Positions 1-8,377 of a DNA stretch of 64,000 nt are shown in pieces (positions within the stretch are counted from its first letter, which is position 1; the number at the start of each line of letters is the position of its first letter). The notes beneath the pieces were generated by a model. That model saw only the letters and a program-made list of their open reading frames with translations. It made no database searches and was not told the origin of the DNA. This DNA comes from Olleya sediminilitoris (GTDB lineage: Bacteria; Bacteroidota; Bacteroidia; Flavobacteriales; Flavobacteriaceae): assembly GCF_016785945.1 (NCBI RefSeq), contig NZ_JAEMEF010000001.1, positions 1 through 64,000 on the forward strand. Direction: 5' to 3'. The position numbers were made by a program, and so were the translations under genes.

Positions 1-102
1 TGTTGTTTCTGATGATGCTGTTGGAGCATCATTTAAAGTGCTTACTGCTGATAATAATACTATTGAAAAAAGAGCTACTAATGTTATTTTAAGAGTTTTC
101 AT
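1..102 (-). CDS. Small secreted or membrane peptide, copy 1 (cut by window edge)
   Basis: The first 34 codons of a small gene that runs off the left edge. They are identical to the first 34 codons of the complete copy at 177-350: an N-terminal Met-Lys-Thr-Leu-Lys, a hydrophobic stretch at about residues 6-20, then a Ser/Thr-rich segment. The family is not one I can name. It is too short for standard gene-length cut-offs and is supported mainly by the conserved repeat unit and frame. Confidence 0.75.
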   Translation of the reverse strand, partial: MKTLKITLVALFSIVLLSAVSTLNDAPTASSETT

Positions 103-176
103 GATCGTAAAGATTTTAATAAATGGGATGACTATTAATTGTATGCTGTTTGATATGGTGTTTTAAATTCGAAAGA

Positions 177-350
177 CTAACCTTGAGTAGGAATCTTATT
201 CTTTTTAATTCCACTTGTTGCTAATAATTTAACCTCAACTGGCTTTACTGTTGTTTCTGATGATGCTGTTGGAGCATCATTTAAAGTGCTTACTGCTGAT
301 AATAATACTATTGAAAAAAGAGCTACTAATGTTATTTTAAGAGTTTTCAT
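177..350 (-). CDS. Small secreted or membrane peptide, copy 2 (57 residues)
   Basis: A complete 57-residue frame from ATG at 350 to TAG at 177-179. It starts MKTLKITLVALFSIVLLSAV, a short basic N-terminus followed by a hydrophobic core that looks like a signal peptide or single membrane anchor. The mature part is a Ser/Thr-rich linker followed by a basic tail ending GIKKNKIPTQG. I do not recognise a family. The frame is open in all copies, and the residue differences from copy 3 are conservative (Ser to Thr twice, Val to Ile), as expected if the peptide is translated and under selection. No TAnnTTTG box is evident in the 74-base leader. Function unknown; a secreted or envelope peptide is an inference from the N-terminus. 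Confidence 0.75.
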   Translation of the reverse strand: MKTLKITLVALFSIVLLSAVSTLNDAPTASSETTVKPVEVKLLATSGIKKNKIPTQG

Positions 351-424
351 GATCGTAAAGATTTTAATAAATGGGTTGACTATTAATTGTATGCTGTTTG
401 ATATGGTGTTTTAAATTCGAAAGA

Positions 425-598
425 CTAACCTTGAGTAGGAATCTTATTCTTTTTAATTCCACTTGTTGCTAATAACTTAACTTCAATTGGCTTTACTGTT
501 GTTTCTGATGTTGCTGTCGGAGCATCATTTAAAGTGCTTACTGCTGTTAATAATACTATTGAAAAAAGAGCTACTAATGTTATTTTAAGAGTTTTCAT
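425..598 (-). CDS. Small secreted or membrane peptide, copy 3 (57 residues)
   Basis: Complete 57-residue paralogue of the gene at 177-350, ATG at 598 and TAG at 425-427. It differs from copy 2 by Ser to Thr in the hydrophobic segment, Ser to Thr after it, and Val to Ile at about residue 39; other nucleotide differences are silent. The C-terminal GIKKNKIPTQG is unchanged. It is the most upstream copy, and the sequence before its start is unlike the 74-base spacer between the other copies, so it may have a different promoter. Function unknown. Confidence 0.75.
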   Translation of the reverse strand: MKTLKITLVALFSIVLLTAVSTLNDAPTATSETTVKPIEVKLLATSGIKKNKIPTQG

Positions 599-990
599 AA
601 GAGTGTATTTAAATGTTAATTTTTGATTTTATATATATTGGTTATACTTGAATTTAATTAATAATAATTTATCTATTGTAGATGATAAACCATTGTATGA
701 TTTATTACACAAAAAAACGCAACAAATTATCTGACAACAGATTAACTTTAAAAAAATAAATTGAAGAAGATTTTTAAAGCTTAAAACAAATACTATAATA
801 GACTTTAAAACTAACAAATAAATCGTTGAAGAGCAACTTATTAAGACGAAATGCCTTAAAACAAAAAAGCATCCCAATTTTCTTATAAGAAAAAAGGAAA
901 GCTTTCCATCGGTTCAAGCTATTGACTAGCTTTCTACCAGTTTGATAGACTACTACATCTATCAAAACAACACAACTAAGTTTTATTGCC
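599..990. other. AT-rich intergenic stretch without a convincing gene
   Basis: I see no gene here. A minus-strand frame at 629-877 is open but its product is a low-complexity run of Phe, Leu, Ile and Cys, as expected from AT-rich noncoding DNA. The stretch presumably holds the leader and promoter of the small-peptide gene that starts at 598; no strong TAnnTTTG box is visible. Confidence 0.6.
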
Positions 991-1020
991 AAAAAAAGCT
1001 CCGAATGTATCGGAGCTTTT
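991..1020 (-). terminator. Intrinsic terminator of tRNA-Asp
   Basis: A hairpin with arms AGCTCCG and CGGAGCT around a seven-base loop, followed on the minus strand by a run of seven T. It lies 13 bases beyond the 3' end of the tRNA, on the strand that reads it. Confidence 0.8.
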
Positions 1021-1032
1021 GACAATTTTTCG

Positions 1033-1106
1033 CGGTCTGGACGGGATTCGAACCCGCGACCTTCGCCGTGACAGGGCGACATTCTAACCAGCTGAACTAC
1101 CAGACC
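1033..1106 (-). tRNA. tRNA-Asp (anticodon GTC)
   Basis: A 74-base cloverleaf on the minus strand. The acceptor arms GGTCTGG (1100-1106) and CCAGACC (1034-1040) pair perfectly, followed by discriminator G at 1033. The anticodon stem TCGCC/GGCGA encloses the loop CTGTCAC, giving anticodon GTC for aspartate. The T-arm has the usual GGGTTCGAATCCC. CCA is not encoded and must be added after transcription. A strong promoter lies upstream and a terminator downstream, so this is a single-gene transcription unit. Confidence 0.97.
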
Positions 1107-1124
1107 GTTGCGTTATTGCGAGTG

Positions 1125-1155
1125 CAAAGATAGACTTCTTTATCAATGTGACAAA
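1125..1155 (-). promoter_or_regulatory. Bacteroidota promoter of tRNA-Asp
   Basis: On the minus strand TTTG (1152-1155) and TATCTTTG (1125-1132) are separated by exactly 19 bases, an ideal match to the Bacteroidota -33/-7 consensus TTTG-N19-TAnnTTTG. The -7 box ends 18 bases before the tRNA 5' end. Confidence 0.9.
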
Positions 1156-1172
1156 CTTTTTTTTACTTTTTT

Positions 1173-2102
1173 TTAAATAAATTTTTGTCGCTCTATAAAA
1201 TAAGCAGTCAATATAGCGTTAAACGACTGGTTTACATCTACTTCCATATATTTAATTTTATACTGTAAACATTTCATTTTTATCTCTTCAAAATAGCTTT
1301 TTACAGCATTTTCATAATTATCCTTAACTTGATCTGCATATAAATTCACAAAATCACCTGTTTCAACATCAATAAATCGTTTAGGCTTATTATTAAAATT
1401 AAAAGTTAACTCTTTATTCTTATCAAAAACGTGAAATAGCACGACTTCATGTTTATTATGATTTAAATGTCTTAGAGCTTCAAATAATTTATCATTTTCA
1501 GCAGATACTTGAAACATATCTGTAAATACAAAAATTAATGACCGTCTATGAATCTTTTCAGCAATCTGATGTAGATAAGCATAAGTCTCTGTTTGTTTTT
1601 GTACGGGTTTTGATTTTACAGCTTCTTCTAATTGATGTAAAAGCATATGATGATGACGATCACTACCCTTTTCTGGAGCATAAAAATCATATGTATCACT
1701 ATAAATACTCAAGCCAATTGCATCTCGTTGTTTTTTTAACACATGCATTAGTGCTGCTGATGCTAATGCTGAGAAAGCTGCTTTATTTAACTTATCAATT
1801 GAAAAACTATCCATTTTTGGATAGTGCATAGAACTACTATTGTCTACTATAATATGACAACGCAAATTAGTCTCGTCATCATACCGTTTTGTGTACAACT
1901 TGTCTGTTTTAGCAAATAATTTCCAGTCGATATGTCTAGTAGACTCGCCTGGATTATATATTTTATGTTCTGCAAACTCGGCTGAAAACCCATGAAACGG
2001 ACTTTTATGCATACCAGAAATAAATCCCTCGACCACTTGTTTTGCTAAGTGCTCGAGGTTTTTAAATCCTCCTGCTTTATTCAGTTCGTCTTGTAACTTC
2101 AT
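1173..2102 (-). CDS. DUF58 domain protein (MoxR-associated, vWA-like)
   Basis: A 309-residue protein of the DUF58 family, which usually partners MoxR-type AAA ATPases. The family's signature segment is at about residues 50-75 (NPGESTRHIDWK). It is followed by a von Willebrand A-like fold with the metal-binding pattern DNSSS at residues 87-91. No signal peptide or membrane segment is seen, so it should be cytoplasmic. Its start codon overlaps the stop of the upstream clpP-like gene by one base (TAATG), so the two are translationally coupled. No MoxR gene is visible in the window. The family's biochemical role is not settled; chaperone-like or metal-dependent adaptor roles are proposed for MoxR partners. 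Confidence 0.88.
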   Translation of the reverse strand: MKLQDELNKAGGFKNLEHLAKQVVEGFISGMHKSPFHGFSAEFAEHKIYNPGESTRHIDWKLFAKTDKLYTKRYDDETNLRCHIIVDNSSSMHYPKMDSFSIDKLNKAAFSALASAALMHVLKKQRDAIGLSIYSDTYDFYAPEKGSDRHHHMLLHQLEEAVKSKPVQKQTETYAYLHQIAEKIHRRSLIFVFTDMFQVSAENDKLFEALRHLNHNKHEVVLFHVFDKNKELTFNFNNKPKRFIDVETGDFVNLYADQVKDNYENAVKSYFEEIKMKCLQYKIKYMEVDVNQSFNAILTAYFIERQKFI

Positions 2103-2674
2103 TATTCTGTAATACCATCTACAATTCCGTATGCAACACTCTCATCAGCTCCCATCCAATGGTCACGATTAAAGTCTTTCATAACTTTATCATAGGTTTG
2201 ATCACAGTTATCAGCTAGTATTTTAGCACTTAATTCTTTTGTTTTTACAATTTCTTGAGCTGTAATTTCTATATCACTTGCTTGACCACGCGCTCCTCCA
2301 CTTGGCTGGTGAATCATTACTCTTGCATGTGGTTGTATAAAACGTTTTCCTTTTGCTCCGACAGACAACAATATAGATCCCATTGATGCTGCTAAACCTG
2401 TACATACTGTTGATACATCACTTTTTAATCCTTTGATGCAGTCATACATTGCAAATCCTGAGGTTACGTATCCTCCAGGACTATTTATATATAAGGTAAT
2501 ATCTTTAGTCTCTAAACTATCTAAATATAATAATCTATCTATAACGTGCTTTGCAGATTTGTCGTCAACCATTCCCCAAAGAAATACTTTACGTTCTTCT
2601 AATAATTTGCTATCTATTGCGTCTTGAACTTTTACTGGTTTACTCATTTTTAATCTTTCTTTAATTTTATTCAT
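2102..2674 (-). CDS. clpP: ClpP-family serine protease subunit (paralogue not linked to clpX)
   Basis: 190 residues of the ClpP peptidase family, the proteolytic chamber used by Clp AAA unfoldases. The catalytic triad is visible: Ser97 in GLAASMGS, His122 in MIHQPSG and Asp171 in NRDHWMGADE. The substrate-strand motif SPGG is at residues 65-68. A second start at Met10 (2647) begins MSKPVKV and may be the real one; it would leave more leader after the terminator hairpin upstream. There is no adjacent tig or clpX, so this is probably a second ClpP and the main one lies elsewhere. It sits between thioredoxin and a DUF58 gene and overlaps the latter by one base. Confidence 0.9.
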   Translation of the reverse strand: MNKIKERLKMSKPVKVQDAIDSKLLEERKVFLWGMVDDKSAKHVIDRLLYLDSLETKDITLYINSPGGYVTSGFAMYDCIKGLKSDVSTVCTGLAASMGSILLSVGAKGKRFIQPHARVMIHQPSGGARGQASDIEITAQEIVKTKELSAKILADNCDQTYDKVMKDFNRDHWMGADESVAYGIVDGITE

Positions 2675-2681
2675 CTAAAAT

Positions 2682-2714
2682 AAAAAAAGGTTTGCCATTA
2701 CAGCAAACCTTTTA
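2682..2714 (-). terminator. Intrinsic terminator after trxA
   Basis: Arms AAGGTTTGC and GCAAACCTT around a seven-base loop, followed on the minus strand by seven T. It lies in the 62 bases between trxA and the downstream clpP-like gene, ending about 8 bases before the first possible clpP start. It should end or attenuate trxA transcripts before they enter clpP and DUF58. Confidence 0.8.
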
Positions 2715-2736
2715 TCAATACTTTAATAAAATAGAC

Positions 2737-3054
2737 CTATAATAAAGCGTCTATTGCGTCAGAGTATGCGTTTTTTGGTGCAACACCAACTTGACGACCT
2801 ACTACTTCTCCATTTTGGAAAACTAATACTGTTGGTATGTTACGCACTCCGTATTTTGCTGCAAACTCTTGATTTGCATCTACATCTACTTTCCCTACTA
2901 CTGCTTTACCATCGTACTCTGTACTTAGTTCGTCAATGATTGGTCCAACCATACGACAAGGTCCACACCAAGCAGCCCAAAAATCGACTACTACTGGCTT
3001 ATCGCTTTTTAATACTGTTTCTTCGAAATTTGCATCTGTGATTTCTAATGCCAT
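2737..3054 (-). CDS. trxA: Thioredoxin
   Basis: A 105-residue cytoplasmic thioredoxin that reduces protein disulfides using electrons from thioredoxin reductase. The redox motif WCGPC has its cysteines at residues 30 and 33. The conserved cis-proline segment NIPTVLVFQNG follows at about residues 76-86. Length and motif order match ordinary thioredoxin-1. It has a 144-base upstream gap and a terminator downstream, so it is probably transcribed alone. A TAATATTG sequence upstream is a possible weak -7 box. Confidence 0.95.
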   Translation of the reverse strand: MALEITDANFEETVLKSDKPVVVDFWAAWCGPCRMVGPIIDELSTEYDGKAVVGKVDVDANQEFAAKYGVRNIPTVLVFQNGEVVGRQVGVAPKNAYSDAIDALL

Positions 3055-3198
3055 AATATTTATGTTTTAATTGTGTTTTACTACATGTTAATATGCAATA
3101 TTAGTCAAAAATTTTGCCAAAGCTTACAAGCTTACAATTTGTTTTAACTATTGGTGTATTGTTTTGACTTATATTATATACAAGGTTTTAAGTCTAAT

Positions 3199-6100
3199 TT
3201 ACTGATTTATTAAATAATGTATTTGGTTTTCGTTTAAGATATTTAACAACTCATTAGTGACGTTAATTTTTTGTCTTCGACTCATCATTGTTAATTTAAT
3301 TTTATCTCTGTTATCGTACACCAAAAAAGTTAAGGCATGATTACCAGGATACATTGAGATTAACTCTTTAAGCTGCTTAATTTTATCTTCTTCAAGCTCT
3401 TTTATATTTAATTGAATCGATAATTTTTTGACATTTTTTTCTAAAACATCATGCAATAATTGGAAACTATTAAACTGTAACCTAGGATCACTTTTTTTAC
3501 CTGTATCACGATTAACCCATCCATCACGCACAAACGTTTTAACATGCACAAAGGTATTTTGAAGTAAAAATGGTCTGTGTTTTAAATAGTCTTCACCAAA
3601 AATTCTAAACTCATAAGAGTCTGTATAATCTTCAATAGTAAACATTGCCCAACCTTTTCCTTGCTTACTCACACGATGTTGCACATCTGTAACGACTCCA
3701 CCAAAGGTGATTTCTTTATTAACATGAGGAGCTAAATCATGAAAACAAGAAACAGTTCCACTACAAAATGATTTCATTTCTGTCCTAAAATCATCTAAAG
3801 GATGCCCAGAAATATAGACACCTACAACTTCTCGTTCTCTTGATAATTTTTCCATTGTTCCCCAAGTGTCGCAATTTGGTATCTGAGGCTCTTCTATTTG
3901 CACTTCACTTTCTCCACCAAACAAACTAACTTGAGATGAATTTTCATTTTCTTGATGCTTTGCTCCATATTTTATAGCCTTTTCAAGAAAAGTTAATTCG
4001 CTTCCATCCTTAAAAAAGTATTGAGCACGATGCGTATCACCCAGCTCGTCAAAACCTCCTGCTAGAGCAAGGTTTTCAAAAGCTTTTTTATTGGCTGCAC
4101 GCAAATCTATACGTTTAGCTAAATCGAAAATAGAAGTATAAGGCCCATCTTCTTCTCTATTATTCACTATAGTCATTACTGCGCCATGACCAACCCCTTT
4201 AATGGCTCCCATACCAAAACGCACAGCATTATCTTTATTTACCGAAAACTTATAAAACGACTCATTTACATCTGGTCCAAGTACAGACAACTTCATACGT
4301 TTACATTCTTCCATGAAAAATGTAACCTGCTTGATGTCATTCATATTATTAGATAATACTGCAGCCATATATTCTGCTGGATAATGTGCTTTTAAATACG
4401 CTGTTTGATAAGCAATCCATGCATAACATGTTGAGTGGGATTTGTTAAAGGCATAACTTGCAAATGCTTCCCAATCTTTCCAAATTTTTTCTAGTTTTTT
4501 AGCATCATGTCCTTTAGCACTTGCTTGCTCAATAAACTTAGGTTTCATTTTATCAAGTACAGCAATTTGCTTTTTACCCATTGCTTTACGTAGTACATCG
4601 GCTTCACCTTTAGTAAAGTCTGCTAGCTTCTGTGACAAAAGCATTACCTGCTCTTGATAAACGGTAATACCATAGGTTTCTTTTAAGTACTCTTCCATTG
4701 CTGGTAAGTCATACTCAATATCTTCATCACCATGTTTTCTTCTAACAAAACTTGGTATGTATTCCATTGGACCAGGTCTGTACAAGGCATTCATGGCAAT
4801 TAAATCGTCAAAAACAGTTGGTTTTAAATCCTTAAGGTGTTTTTGCATTCCTGGTGATTCATACTGAAACACACCAACCGTTTCTCCTCTTTGGAATAAC
4901 TCAAATGTTTTTACATCGTCAAGCGGAAAGTTTTCGGGATCTAATAAAATATCATGTTTTGCCTTAACAATTTTTACAGTATCCTTAATTAAGGTTAGGG
5001 TTTTTAGTCCTAAAAAGTCCATTTTAAGTAGACCTGCACTTTCTACTACCGAGTTATCAAATTGTGTAACGTATAAATCTGAATCTTTTGCCAAAGACAC
5101 AGGTACGAATTTGGTAATATCATCTGGTGTAATAATTACACCACAAGCATGAATACCAGTGTTTCTTACAGAACCTTCTAAGGTTCTTGCTAAGTTTAAA
5201 GTTTCAGATTCTAATCCGCTACCTTCAGATATATTTAAAAGCTCGTTGATTTTTTCTAAATCTTCAGCTCTAAATTTTTGTGCTAATTCTTTTTCTGATA
5301 GTCCAAATATCTTTTTTAGTTTGGACATTGTTGGTATTAACTTGGCTATTCTGTCTGCGTCAAAAAGTGGTAAATCTAATACACGTGCTGTATCACGAAT
5401 ACTACTTTTAGCTGCCATAGTACCATAGGTAATAATTTGTGCAACTTGATTACTTCCGTATTTATCAATTACATAGTCCATAACACGACTACGACCTTCG
5501 TCATCAAAATCTATATCAATATCAGGCATACTGACACGATCTGGATTTAGGAAACGCTCAAAAAGTAAGTTATATAGTAATGGATCTATATTGGTAATCC
5601 ATAAACAATAAGCAACTACAGATCCTGCTGCACTACCACGTCCTGGACCAACTGATACGTCCATTTTTCGGGCTTCACGAATAAAATCTTCTACAATTAG
5701 GAAATAACCTGGATATCCAGTATTCTCAATAACCTCAAGCTCAAAATCTAGACGCTCTGTAACTTCATCAGACAGTTCTTCACCATATCTTTTTTTAGCA
5801 CCTTCGTAAGTAATATGTCTTAAAAATGCATTTTCACCACGCTTACCACCATCAATTTCATCTTCTTCATGTCTAAACTCGTCTGGAATATCAAACGCTG
5901 GTAATAATACATCTCTTGCAAGCTCAAATCCTTCAATTTTGTCAACTACTTCTTGGATATTTGTAATTGCTTCAGGAATATCCCTAAATAGGGCTTTCAT
6001 TTCTTCTGAAGACTTAAAATAGTATTCTTGATTTGGTAAACCATAACGATAACCACGTCCACGTCCTATAGGTGTCGCCTGTTTTTCACCATCTTTTACA

Positions 6101-7590
6101 CATAATAAAATATCGTGTGCATTAGCATCTTCCTGCTTACCATAATAGGTGTTATTTGTAGCAACAAGCTTTATGTTGTGTTGCTGTGCAAATTTTATTA
6201 AGGTTGGATTAACCCTGTTTTCGTCTTCTTGATTATGACGCATTATTTCTAGATACAAGTCGTCTTGAAATAATTCTTTCCACCATATTAAAGCTTCTTC
6301 TGCTTGACTTTCACCAACATTTAAAACTTTACTTGGTACTTCACCATATAAATTTCCTGTTAAACAGATTAAGTCTTCTTTGTATTGCTCTATTAATTTT
6401 TTGTCAATACGAGGCACATAATAAAACCCATTCACAAACGCATGCGATGACAGTTTAGCTAAGTTATGGTACCCATTTTTATTTTTTGCGATAAGCACAA
6501 TTTGATACCCATTGTCTTTTCTGGTTTTATCTTGATGGTCTTCACACACAAAAAACTCACAACCTACAATTCCTTTAATTGGTTTTGCTTTTGGTGATTC
6601 GCCTCTTGCTTCAGCTTCATCTATTTTTGCCTTTATAGATTTATTATAGCCATTTACTGCTTTCACAAAATGAAATGCTCCCATCATATTTGCATGATCG
6701 GTTAAGGCTACAGCAGGCATATTTTGTTGTGCTGCTAAGTCTACCATTTCAGAAATACCAATGGTAGATTGTAGTACTGAAAACTGCGAGTGGTTATGCA
6801 AATGAACAAACTCTGCAGACTGAAGGTCTTTTATATTCTCTTTAATCTCTTCTGAAGAGACCTGATTAGTATTTTGTTTTTGTAATCTTGCTTGGATTTT
6901 TGCACTTTCCTTTTTAAGGTTAATATGCTTTAATCCTATTAGCTGGATGGTTTGTGGATTTTCTTTATTAAAATTTTCGAAATAATCCGGTTGAACGTCT
7001 AAAGCTTCTTTAGTATATTTTTTTAAACGAATTAGCTCTAAAAAACAACGTGTTGTTGCCTCAACATCTGCAGTTGCGTTGTGAGCTTCTGCAAAAGGTT
7101 GATTAAATAAATACTCATGTAACTCGGTTAACGTTGGTAATTTAAATTTACCATAACGACCACCAGGTATTTGACACAAATTAGCAGTATCTTCTGTACA
7201 AGTATCTAAAACAGGAAGTTCTTGCAAAGGGTTGTCTACACTTTGACGCACAAACTCGGCTCCCATAATATTTAAATCAAACTTTACGTTTTGACCGACT
7301 ACAAATTTGGTTTTACTAAGTGCTATATTAAATTTTTCTAATACTTCTGCTAATGGCACACCTTGTTCTTCTGCCAACTCAGTAGAAATACCATGTATTT
7401 TTTCGGCATCATAAGGGATGTTAAAGCCTTCTGGTTGTACTAAATAATCTTGATGTTCTATACAATTACCCATCTCATCATGTAATTGCCAAGCTATTTG
7501 TATACATCTTGGCCAGTTGTCGGTATCCGTAATTGGTGCGTCCCAACGTTTAGGTAATCCTGTGGTTTCAGTATCAAATATTAAATACAT
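3199..7590 (-). CDS. dnaE: DNA polymerase III alpha subunit with fused N-terminal proofreading exonuclease
   Basis: The 1463-residue replicative polymerase catalytic subunit. Residues 1-190 form a DnaQ-like DEDDh 3'-5' exonuclease with Asp6, Glu8, Asp105, His170 and Asp175 all in place. The PHP domain begins near residue 261 with the metal motif HLHNHS and continues with TDHAN near 297-301. The polymerase core has GRGSAAGS and the catalytic aspartate motif PDIDIDFDD. Near the C-terminus there are helix-hairpin-helix and OB-fold regions. Proofreading is thus built into the polymerase chain, an arrangement I recall as usual in flavobacterial DnaE but different from the separate DnaQ of Escherichia coli. 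The gene is flanked by intergenic gaps on both sides. Confidence 0.96.
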   Translation of the reverse strand: MYLIFDTETTGLPKRWDAPITDTDNWPRCIQIAWQLHDEMGNCIEHQDYLVQPEGFNIPYDAEKIHGISTELAEEQGVPLAEVLEKFNIALSKTKFVVGQNVKFDLNIMGAEFVRQSVDNPLQELPVLDTCTEDTANLCQIPGGRYGKFKLPTLTELHEYLFNQPFAEAHNATADVEATTRCFLELIRLKKYTKEALDVQPDYFENFNKENPQTIQLIGLKHINLKKESAKIQARLQKQNTNQVSSEEIKENIKDLQSAEFVHLHNHSQFSVLQSTIGISEMVDLAAQQNMPAVALTDHANMMGAFHFVKAVNGYNKSIKAKIDEAEARGESPKAKPIKGIVGCEFFVCEDHQDKTRKDNGYQIVLIAKNKNGYHNLAKLSSHAFVNGFYYVPRIDKKLIEQYKEDLICLTGNLYGEVPSKVLNVGESQAEEALIWWKELFQDDLYLEIMRHNQEDENRVNPTLIKFAQQHNIKLVATNNTYYGKQEDANAHDILLCVKDGEKQATPIGRGRGYRYGLPNQEYYFKSSEEMKALFRDIPEAITNIQEVVDKIEGFELARDVLLPAFDIPDEFRHEEDEIDGGKRGENAFLRHITYEGAKKRYGEELSDEVTERLDFELEVIENTGYPGYFLIVEDFIREARKMDVSVGPGRGSAAGSVVAYCLWITNIDPLLYNLLFERFLNPDRVSMPDIDIDFDDEGRSRVMDYVIDKYGSNQVAQIITYGTMAAKSSIRDTARVLDLPLFDADRIAKLIPTMSKLKKIFGLSEKELAQKFRAEDLEKINELLNISEGSGLESETLNLARTLEGSVRNTGIHACGVIITPDDITKFVPVSLAKDSDLYVTQFDNSVVESAGLLKMDFLGLKTLTLIKDTVKIVKAKHDILLDPENFPLDDVKTFELFQRGETVGVFQYESPGMQKHLKDLKPTVFDDLIAMNALYRPGPMEYIPSFVRRKHGDEDIEYDLPAMEEYLKETYGITVYQEQVMLLSQKLADFTKGEADVLRKAMGKKQIAVLDKMKPKFIEQASAKGHDAKKLEKIWKDWEAFASYAFNKSHSTCYAWIAYQTAYLKAHYPAEYMAAVLSNNMNDIKQVTFFMEECKRMKLSVLGPDVNESFYKFSVNKDNAVRFGMGAIKGVGHGAVMTIVNNREEDGPYTSIFDLAKRIDLRAANKKAFENLALAGGFDELGDTHRAQYFFKDGSELTFLEKAIKYGAKHQENENSSQVSLFGGESEVQIEEPQIPNCDTWGTMEKLSREREVVGVYISGHPLDDFRTEMKSFCSGTVSCFHDLAPHVNKEITFGGVVTDVQHRVSKQGKGWAMFTIEDYTDSYEFRIFGEDYLKHRPFLLQNTFVHVKTFVRDGWVNRDTGKKSDPRLQFNSFQLLHDVLEKNVKKLSIQLNIKELEEDKIKQLKELISMYPGNHALTFLVYDNRDKIKLTMMSRRQKINVTNELLNILNENQIHYLINQ

Positions 7591-7688
7591 GTAGTGTTTT
7601 ATTTTGAAGTTTTAGGTAAAAAATACGAGCATGTAAAAGTACGTAGAAATATTAATTTTTTAATCTCTGAAACTAAAAAACAACGCAT

Positions 7689-7718
7689 AAAAAAAGTCAG
7701 CACAATGTGCTGACTTTT
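7689..7718 (-). terminator. Intrinsic terminator between the four-helix protein gene and dnaE
   Basis: A perfect 12-base stem (AAAAGTCAGCAC with GTGCTGACTTTT, loop AAT), followed on the minus strand by T residues. It ends the transcript of the gene at 7738-8187 just before dnaE. Confidence 0.85.
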
Positions 7719-7737
7719 CAAACTACTATCTATCCAA

Positions 7738-8187
7738 TTATGACACTAACTCTTCGTGTACTTTTTCGGTGTTAATTGCTGCCTGAATGGCATTGCGATG
7801 TTTTAAAATTAGATTATCTATCGTTGGTGGTAAGTTGTTTTCTTTCATTAGTTTGTCATATTCTTCTAAACTAGCTTCTTCACCTCTAATAGCTTCTTCT
7901 AATACTGACTCTTCATTATTAGATGTAAAAGTTGATTTTAAACTCATCCAATTACGATGCATTGTGCCTTTAAAACTCCCTGACTCTTCTGGAATTTGAC
8001 CGTATCTTAATATTTCGGTTCTTAATTCTTTAGCAAACTCGCTACGCTCTGATGCTCTTCGTTTGAAAAACATTTTTAGATCATTACTGTCCACATTATC
8101 AATTGCATTAAGGTACCCTTTTTCGGCATCATAATTTTTAACTAATAACTCGTTTAACTTATTTGAAATTTCTTCACTGTAACTCAT
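7738..8187 (-). CDS. PA2169-type four-helix-bundle (ferritin-like) protein
   Basis: About 149 residues and predicted all-helical, matching the PA2169 / DUF2383 family of ferritin-like four-helix bundles often linked to general stress. Recognisable parts are the N-terminal helix with NELLVKNYDAEKGY, the central FFKRRASERSEFAKEL and the acidic third helix with EEAIRGEEASLEEYD. I chose the Met at 8187 (MSYSEE) because family members begin close to that point; an upstream ATG at 8214 would add nine residues of weak sequence. The role of the family is not established; metal binding or protein protection is conjecture. Confidence 0.85.
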   Translation of the reverse strand: MSYSEEISNKLNELLVKNYDAEKGYLNAIDNVDSNDLKMFFKRRASERSEFAKELRTEILRYGQIPEESGSFKGTMHRNWMSLKSTFTSNNEESVLEEAIRGEEASLEEYDKLMKENNLPPTIDNLILKHRNAIQAAINTEKVHEELVS

Positions 8188-8324
8188 TGTATCTTTTATC
8201 ATTTTAAATTTCAATAACTTTTTTTAAGATGCTTATTGTTTCACATCTGCAATACTAATATAAAGCGTATTATAGCGTAAACAAAGGCATTTAACAGGGT
8301 TTAAGATAGATTAAGAGTATTTAA

Positions 8325-8357
8325 CAAAAAAAAGCCAACACTTTCGTGTTGGCTTTT
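8325..8357 (-). terminator. Intrinsic terminator of the lipoprotein gene
   Basis: An 11-base perfect stem (AAAAGCCAACA with TGTTGGCTTTT) with a six-base loop CTTTCG. On the minus strand it is followed by a T run. It lies about 20 bases beyond the stop of the gene at 8378-9079. Confidence 0.85.
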
Positions 8358-8377
8358 GGTTTATCTTAACATATAGT

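Larger units (their letters stand above)
1..598 (-). repeat. Tandem array of 248-base units, each with one small-peptide gene
   Basis: Three units follow each other with an exact 248-base period: start codons lie at 102, 350 and 598 on the minus strand. The unit at the left edge is cut by the window. Over the shared first 102 bases of the gene, copies one and two are identical and copy three differs at three positions. The 74-base spacers at 103-176 and 351-424 differ at one position. The repeated unit therefore covers both gene and leader, which points to recent duplication by unequal recombination. More copies may lie to the left of the window. Confidence 0.95.

Noticed and set aside
1-598. 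CRISPR-like array because of regular direct repeats
   Set aside because: The units are 248 bases with no short repeat/unique spacer alternation, each contains an open frame, and no cas genes are present.
629-877. Open minus-strand frame of 82 codons
   Set aside because: The product is low complexity (Phe, Leu, Ile, Cys), has no homologue I recognise and lies in AT-rich DNA.
774-1082. Minus-strand frame across the tRNA
   Set aside because: It starts inside tRNA-Asp and runs through its terminator, so it is a by-product of the RNA gene.
3121-3140. Direct repeat AAGCTTACAAGCTTACAA upstream of trxA as an operator
   Set aside because: A single short repeat without conservation or regulator context.
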